The notes under the pieces were generated by a model. That model was not told the origin of the DNA. It saw only the letters and a list, made by a program, of their open reading frames with translations, and did no database searches. Shown here piece by piece: positions 59,117 through 64,000 of a DNA stretch of 64,000 nt (positions are counted from its first letter, which is position 1; the number at the start of each line of letters is the position of its first letter). The stretch comes from Lachnospiraceae bacterium (GTDB lineage Bacteria; Bacillota; Clostridia; Lachnospirales; Lachnospiraceae): contig CAJTHM010000007.1 of NCBI GenBank assembly GCA_910576125.1, positions 124,001 through 188,000 on the forward strand. Direction: 5' to 3'. The translations under genes and the position numbers were made by a program.

Positions 59117-62100
59117 TCAGTGCCGCACCGAGAAATAGTTCATCAAGATCCCCTTGATATGGCTGTAGCGCCTGGCGTAGGAATTCTCCACCCGGATCAG
59201 CTGCAGACCGTGGGCCGCGCAGATCTCGCTCTTCCTCCTGTCTCTGCTCAGCACCACCTCATCCTCGAAATGCTCCTTGCCGTCCAGCTCGATGGCCAGC
59301 ACCGGGCGCGGCTCCTGACCCTGCTTCTCATAGACCACGAAGTCGAAGCGGCCTGAACGGAACAGGTCGCTTTGGTCCATGTCCTCCGCGAAGACCTGGG
59401 AGATGGGTACCTCTTTCTGTATGGTGAAGCGGTTCTGGGACAGCCAGATGTTCTCCAGGGCGTGGTTCAGGTTCTCCAGAAAGGCCTCCTCCGTGGCGGT
59501 GCTGAAGGGCTTCACCCCCAGGGCCCTGGAATTCGCCGTCTTGCGGGTGACCCGGGTCTCGCCGTTCTTCTTCACGTACTCCACCAGCTCATACAGGTCG
59601 TCCTCCGTGCCCTGTCTGTGGAGCCTGGCAAGGTTCGCGGAGTCGGAGAGCAGGATGAGGCGGTCCCTGGCCCGGGAGGTGGCCACGTTGATCAGCTCCT
59701 TATTGTTCTTCAGCCATTCGTAAGTACCCGCCTGGGTCTGGTCGGTGATGGCTGTGGAGAACAGCACCACGTCCTTCTCATCCCCCTGAAAGGCATGCAC
59801 CGTGCCGCAGGACACATGGGAAAGGCCCTCCCGCTCCAGGGCCTCCTCGATGAGCTTCCTCTGGTTCACGAAAGGCGTGATGACCCCGATGCTCTGCTCC
59901 CTGTGGCACCTGGCATAGCCCAGGATTTCCTCCACCTCCCCGGGGGCCGTATTGCGCAGGGCCTCCCCCCGGTTCTTTACATCCACGTACACCAGCGGGC
60001 GCGGCTCTTTGCTCTCGGAGCAGATCTGCAGCCTGGCGTTGTAATACTTCTGGTTGTTGAATTCGATGATCTTCCTGTTGCAGCGGTAGTGATTGTGCAG
60101 CAGCACCTCATCGCTGACTGCGTCGCAGGCCAGGAAGGTCTTGTAAATGGAATTCTTGCAGTAATCGTACTCCTCGGCTACATTGTACTTCTTCCGCAGC
60201 TTCCGGTTGGGCGCCTCCTCCAGGAGGATCACCGGGTTCAGCTGCTGGGGGTCCCCCACCAGCATCAGGCTCTCCCCCCGCAGGATGGGCACCAAAGATA
60301 CCGCCGTGTTGCACTGGCTGGCCTCGTCCATGATGACCATGTCGAACATGGGGCCCGGCTCCCCCAGCCTGTGGGCGGAGATGCAGGTGGTGATGATGAT
60401 GGGGAAGATTTCCTGGAGTTTTTTCACGTTTGCGGTCTCTGTCAGGTATTTGGAAAAAGCGGACGTCTGCTCCTTTTCCTCCATGTCGAATAAGATTTCC
60501 CGTAATTTCGTATATTTCTTATCATCCAGCTTCTTCAGGTACCGGGCCGATGTGTAATAGAGATACTTGCGCAGCTCCTCCAGGTCGTTGTCCAGCAGAG
60601 CCAGGGCATCCCCGTCCGTAATCTCCCCCATCCGTCCGATCCGGTTCTGAACCTGCTGGAGCTGCCTGCCCTGGAGATCCGCCTGAAAGGGCAGCATCTC
60701 CAGGGACATCCGCATCCGGCTCTGGTACTCAAGCATCCGGTTCAGGGTCTCGCTGCGCTCCTTCAAGTCCAGCATTTCCTCGTATCTGCGCAGCAGGTTG
60801 GACAGGTTCTTCGCCCGGTGGGCCCTGTCGTCCTTCCTCCGGTCCAGGGTGCCCTCGAATACGGTAATCCCCTGGGCCTGTTCATACAGTTCCCGGATAT
60901 ACCCTATGGCCTCCTGGACCTTGTCCACGTTTCCCAGCCGCAGGACGGGAAATGGAATCCGCTTCCCCTGATACTCCATGGCTGCCAGCTTCTCGAACAC
61001 CGTATTGACAGGGTGATTGTTATAGGAAGCAAAAAGTACCGTCTTTTCGTTGAAAAAGGCAGTGACGATGGTGTTGAGGATGGTATTGGTCTTCCCTGTG
61101 CCGGGCGGGCCCTGGATGTAGGCCACCGGGTACTTCATGGCATTGTGGATGGCCAACAGCTGGTCCAGATTGGTCTGGCGGCCGATCAGGGCTAAGGGAT
61201 AGTTCTTCCTGCGCAGGGGCCTGTCCAGAAGGTCTCCGAAAAAGGCCTTCAGGGGCACCGTGGCCCTGTCCTCGTCATACATCCTGATGATGGCCTGGTA
61301 TTCCCCGTGGAGATCCAGGGCGATGTCCATCCCCAGACCGATGATATATGGCATGTCGTCCACCCCTGACACCCTGCCGCTGTGCTTCATGACGCAGTCC
61401 TTGATTTTCTCCTGATTCCGCTCAAAATCGCCCAGGAGCTCGTACTCGTCCCCGTCCAGGTATCTGCGGATGTTCTCCTTGGTCTCCCCGTAGCGGAATT
61501 CCGTGCAGATGGTGATGTCCTCCTCCGGGCGCAGGAGACGGCTTTTCACGTCCAGCTGGAGCTTGCGGCAGGCCAGCACGTAAAGTCCCCTGGCCGTGTG
61601 GATGCTGAGCACGTTCATGGCAAGCTGCTGGATGGAAAGCCTGGTGGCTTTTTCCTTTTCTTTCTCCGTCCTCCTCTGGAAATTCCGGACAATGGTACGG
61701 AACTGCTCTCCGTCCAGCGCATAGCCCTCCCCGGTAAAGCTCTCCCTGTCCAGGTAGCGGACCAGGGCGAAATCCGAACGATAGGGCACGGTGTCCATGC
61801 GGTTGCACATTTCCAAGTAATTCAGAATCTTCAGGTTGGGGGAGTTGCGGAAAAGGGATCTGTATCTGTGGGGATTCAGGTAGATGTCCTCCACCAGCTC
61901 CTCATTGACAGGCTGGTAAGACCCTTCCACAATCTGAGAGCTGAGAATGGAATCTATATAGATGGCGTCATAGCTTTCCGTGGTAAACCGGCCAAGGTGC
62001 AGGCCGTCTACGGACAGGGTGCGCTTTTCCGGATTCAGGCTGCGGATGCCGATCCAATACTTCGTGACCTGAACTTCTCTGTTCCTGTACTCGATCTGCA

Positions 62101-62152
62101 GCCATTTTCCCTCGTGGATGGCCCTGAAAATGTCACGGCAGATATTGTTCAT
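59117..62152 (-). CDS. WYL-like domain / SF1 helicase / DUF2726-like nuclease fusion protein
   Basis: A 1011-residue protein. Residues 1-85 look like a WYL ligand-binding domain (FRAIHEGKWLQIEYRNREVQ). The superfamily 1 helicase core (UPF1/Dna2-type AAA_11/AAA_12) has Walker A AYIQGPPGTGKTNTI near residue 345, DMVIMDEASQCNTA near 620, GDPQQLNPVILLEEA, VHAFQGDEKDVVLFSTAI near 800 and NVATSRARDRLILL. The C-terminal 110 residues carry a restriction-endonuclease-like fold (FDFVVYEKQGQEPRPVLAIE, LDGKEHFEDEVVLSRDRRKS), close to DUF2726. SD GAGGAG. This layout suggests nucleic-acid surveillance or phage defence; the function is not established. It lies between two decayed nuclease genes. Confidence 0.88.
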   Translation of the reverse strand: MNNICRDIFRAIHEGKWLQIEYRNREVQVTKYWIGIRSLNPEKRTLSVDGLHLGRFTTESYDAIYIDSILSSQIVEGSYQPVNEELVEDIYLNPHRYRSLFRNSPNLKILNYLEMCNRMDTVPYRSDFALVRYLDRESFTGEGYALDGEQFRTIVRNFQRRTEKEKEKATRLSIQQLAMNVLSIHTARGLYVLACRKLQLDVKSRLLRPEEDITICTEFRYGETKENIRRYLDGDEYELLGDFERNQEKIKDCVMKHSGRVSGVDDMPYIIGLGMDIALDLHGEYQAIIRMYDEDRATVPLKAFFGDLLDRPLRRKNYPLALIGRQTNLDQLLAIHNAMKYPVAYIQGPPGTGKTNTILNTIVTAFFNEKTVLFASYNNHPVNTVFEKLAAMEYQGKRIPFPVLRLGNVDKVQEAIGYIRELYEQAQGITVFEGTLDRRKDDRAHRAKNLSNLLRRYEEMLDLKERSETLNRMLEYQSRMRMSLEMLPFQADLQGRQLQQVQNRIGRMGEITDGDALALLDNDLEELRKYLYYTSARYLKKLDDKKYTKLREILFDMEEKEQTSAFSKYLTETANVKKLQEIFPIIITTCISAHRLGEPGPMFDMVIMDEASQCNTAVSLVPILRGESLMLVGDPQQLNPVILLEEAPNRKLRKKYNVAEEYDYCKNSIYKTFLACDAVSDEVLLHNHYRCNRKIIEFNNQKYYNARLQICSESKEPRPLVYVDVKNRGEALRNTAPGEVEEILGYARCHREQSIGVITPFVNQRKLIEEALEREGLSHVSCGTVHAFQGDEKDVVLFSTAITDQTQAGTYEWLKNNKELINVATSRARDRLILLSDSANLARLHRQGTEDDLYELVEYVKKNGETRVTRKTANSRALGVKPFSTATEEAFLENLNHALENIWLSQNRFTIQKEVPISQVFAEDMDQSDLFRSGRFDFVVYEKQGQEPRPVLAIELDGKEHFEDEVVLSRDRRKSEICAAHGLQLIRVENSYARRYSHIKGILMNYFSVRH

Positions 62153-62975
62153 CGGAATGCTCCTCTTCCATGGAATGCCCTTCTTTCATTGGCTCCCTGC
62201 ACCTCTTTATACATGTTTTTGCGGTTTGTCTCATGGCCGCCGGGTCTCCCTCCCTTTCAGAGCGCCGGGAGAGCGTTCTCTTCGCTTAAAGCTTGGCTAC
62301 ATATTTGGCGCGGTCATCCACGGGAAGCTTCAATGCATCCATGGCCTGCTCGGCTGTCCATTTCATGCTGTCCATCAGGTTCTGTATGGATGCCAGGATG
62401 GCGTTTTCTCTGCCTTCTGCCCTGCCCTCTGCCCTGCCCTCTGCCATTCCAGATTCTCTGCTCTTGTTTCTCTCTTCCTCGATTTCTTCCTTCATAAGCG
62501 CTCGTAGTGCATCACACATGGCAAAATCCCTCCTTACCTCATCGTAGACTTTCTCATTCGCAGAAATGCTGACCTGCAGGACTGCCTCCACATTGTCCCT
62601 GTCCCCCGGTGCCGTCAACAATGCCGCCTTGCCTATGAAAGTCCTGATATCTTCCTCTCTGGCATTTCTGGATAGAATGCGCAGCCCGCTGTGGGCCTTA
62701 GGGCTTAGCTGCCCTGTCACCACAATCTGTGTGGCGAACAGCACATTCCCCTCTATATAGTATATTCCCGGAAAACGCTGTTCAACCTTAAGTCCCGCTT
62801 TTTTCAAAGCTTTCAGCAATTCCCTGGGACATCTCTCCCGGAAAATCGATACTGTCAGCTCTTCCGCGGGAACTTCGTCCACCGTCTCCCCGAATCCTTT
62901 GTACAGACATGCATATCCTATCGTCTTGTAGTAGTCGTCTATGGACAGTCCATCCTCCGGACTTTTGTACTCTAC

Positions 62976-63069
62976 TATATAAACGGCATTTAATTCTTGC
63001 CAGTCGTATAGCACAGCCAGTCATGCCGTTTATCCGGTTTTGGGGCAAGATTTAATCGCTACATATATA
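62976..63069. mobile_element. Miniature insertion of about 90 bases inside the Rpn-type gene
   Basis: The segment begins and ends with TATATA and is flanked by GTA on both sides when read on the minus strand. Inside are two inverted pairs on the minus strand: TAAACGGCAT/ATGCCGTTTA (perfect) and TTAAATCTTGCC/GGCAAGAATTAA (one mismatch). Removing 88 or 94 bases, depending on how TATATA is assigned, restores the reading frame and the RYNV-VEYKSPED join. Size and structure suggest a MITE or a small mobile hairpin. Confidence 0.65.
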
Positions 63070-63270
63070 TACATTGTATCTTTTGAAAATGCGCCCAATC
63101 TCATTCTCAATGCGTACATCCGCCAGCTTCTTTATAATGAGCAGATCCATCCGAAGCGGCGCTTTGCTCAGATTGTATTCTCTCTCAAACGCAAGCGCGT
63201 CTTTATTGGAAATCAATTCAAGCTCTGCCGCACTGTAGAAACCCGGGTGCCATTGAATCGTTGCCTTTTC

Positions 63271-63324
63271 AAAGGAATGCCCTTCTTCAAAGGAATGCCC
63301 TTCTTCAAAGGAATGCCCTTCTTC
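63271..63324 (-). repeat. Three in-frame 18-base repeats encoding EEGHSF
   Basis: AAAGGAATGCCCTTCTTC is present three times in direct tandem on the plus strand. On the minus strand it encodes EEGHSF three times near the N-terminus of the Rpn-type gene. A related copy (GGAATGCCCTTCTTTC) occurs at 62172-62187, 20 bases upstream of the helicase gene. Confidence 0.95.
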
Positions 63325-63482
63325 CTTGTTCCCCGCCACCGCAAGCACCTCCTGTCTGTACCTCCATTCTATCATCCGCCCCCCGGAAATGGCAAGTGCT
63401 TCGGTTGCTTTTTTCCGCCGATTTGTTTATAATGGAAAAAAGACATTACAAATGCAGCCCGTTTTCAGATAAGAGGCAGGTC

Positions 63483-64000
63483 ATGTATCAGGTCATCATA
63501 GCGGAAGACGAGTTTTTCGTGCGGCTGGGCATCAAGAACAGCGTCTCCTGGGAAAAATACAATATGCAGGTGGTCTGTGATGCCGGCAATGGCGCGGAGG
63601 CCCTCCGGGCTATCCAAAAAAGCTGTCCTGATGTCCTGATCACTGACCTCCTGATGCCCGGCATGGGCGGACAGCAGCTGATTGAATCCGTGCGGGACGC
63701 GGGGCTGGAGCCCTATATCATCGTCATCACCTGCCTGGAGGAGTTCAAGACCCTCCAGAAGATGATGTCCCTGGGAGTGCGGGACTATCTGCTGAAGGCC
63801 ACCATGACGGAGGCCGAGATACAGGCCAGCCTCCAGAAGGCCAGGGAGGCGCTGGACAAGCAGGCCAGGCAGCTCGAACCTGCCCGGGCTCCTGTGGGGA
63901 ACCGCTTCTCCCAGCTCATGCAGGCCTATCTGGCAGATGAGTCCCTCTGCAGGCAGACCCAGGGCGCGCTGGAGGAACTGAACTTATCGGCGGCAGGAGC
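63483..64000 (+). CDS. YesN-type response regulator, 5' part (runs off the right edge)
   Basis: The first 172 residues of a regulator. MYQVIIAEDEFFVRLGIKNS has the acidic pocket; PDVLITDLLMPGMGGQQLIE holds the phosphoacceptor Asp, and RDYLLKATMTEAE the conserved Lys. After residue 120 a helical linker begins (QASLQKAREALDKQARQLEP). The AraC-type DNA-binding domain expected of YesN is beyond the window. The ATG follows GAGGCAGG. It is divergent from the Rpn-type pseudogene, with a 107-base gap (63376-63482) holding no other feature. It probably pairs with a YesM kinase to the right. Confidence 0.9.
   Translation, partial: MYQVIIAEDEFFVRLGIKNSVSWEKYNMQVVCDAGNGAEALRAIQKSCPDVLITDLLMPGMGGQQLIESVRDAGLEPYIIVITCLEEFKTLQKMMSLGVRDYLLKATMTEAEIQASLQKAREALDKQARQLEPARAPVGNRFSQLMQAYLADESLCRQTQGALEELNLSAAG

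Larger units (their letters stand above)
62286..63339 (-). pseudogene. Rpn/PDDEXK-transposase-type nuclease gene interrupted by a small insertion
   Basis: The N-terminal piece (GTG start near 63339, then EGHSF repeats, ATIQWHPGFYSAAELEL, LRMDLLIIKK, ending GRIFKRYNV) and the C-terminal piece (VEYKSPEDGLSIDDYYKTIG, RPELLKALKK-type helices, EGRAEGRAEGREN, LKLPVDDRAKYVAKL) are the two halves of one protein of about 340 residues. The join RYNV-VEYKSPED is interrupted by about 90 bases with a stop and frameshift. The family encodes PD-(D/E)XK nucleases related to Rpn recombination-promoting proteins; the active-site Glu and Lys of EYKSPED lie just after the insertion. The C-terminal piece alone lacks a credible start. 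Confidence 0.85.

Noticed and set aside
62286..63014. Independent 242-residue gene
   Set aside because: The apparent GTG start lies in inserted DNA and the protein begins in the middle of the nuclease active-site region; it is the 3' half of a disrupted gene.

Overview
The window is about 55-60% GC and almost everything is on the minus strand with strong Shine-Dalgarno (SD) sites. The gene families (YesM/YesN-type two-component systems, LplB/LplC sugar permeases, Rpn-type nucleases, GHKL/LytTR regulators, ArdA/DUF4314/YodL conjugative cargo) point to a Gram-positive gut Clostridium of the Lachnospiraceae type. This is inference from gene content; no rRNA or other taxonomic marker is present. 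No tRNA, rRNA or CRISPR array was seen.

Positions 1 to about 32185 are the right-hand part of an integrative conjugative element whose left end lies outside the window. Read in its direction of transcription (right to left) it carries an accessory block (Imm51-like, DUF4314, two multi-module ArdA-like proteins, a Dam-type adenine methylase, AbrB-type regulator, YodL-like protein, SpoVG homologue). Next is a Tad/Flp-type pilus block (pilin-like protein, prepilin peptidase, CpaB, TadZ/CpaE, TadA/CpaF, TadB, TadC, two TadE-like proteins). Then comes a type IV secretion block (VirB2-like, VirB6-like, VirB3/PrgI-like, VirB4 and NlpC/P60), interleaved with a C5 cytosine methylase, a Fic protein, and an amidoligase/gamma-glutamylcyclotransferase pair. 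Relaxase, VirD4-type coupling protein and integrase are not in the window. The element has inserted into the ATPase gene of a host ABC transporter, which stops right after the Walker B Asp; short AACRCTATAC repeats lie just inside the junction.

Positions 32186-41200 are chromosomal: a GHKL kinase, a LytTR regulator and the broken ABC ATPase with a readable promoter and operator, a divergent ankyrin-repeat gene, an XRE membrane regulator, truA, a nucleoside hydrolase, two Gfo/Idh oxidoreductases and a GNAT. Positions 42400-57430 are a carbohydrate region: malQ, pullulanase, a GH13 amylase, a PHP phosphatase, a YesM/YesN pair, and an lplB-lplC-binding-protein transporter operon next to a GH88-type unsaturated glucuronyl hydrolase. 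Positions 57490-63400 hold two decayed nuclease genes around a large WYL-helicase-nuclease protein, and the right edge cuts a YesN-type response regulator.

The most unusual signal is in the conjugative element. Fourteen accessory proteins from unrelated families end in similar short Gln/Gly/Met-rich tails (for example GQGMSMC, GQGMAMEQ, GGGMTMQ, QSPAMQ), while the secretion and pilus machinery encoded between them does not. I propose that this is a shared C-terminal sorting or translocation tag for the element's cargo proteins.
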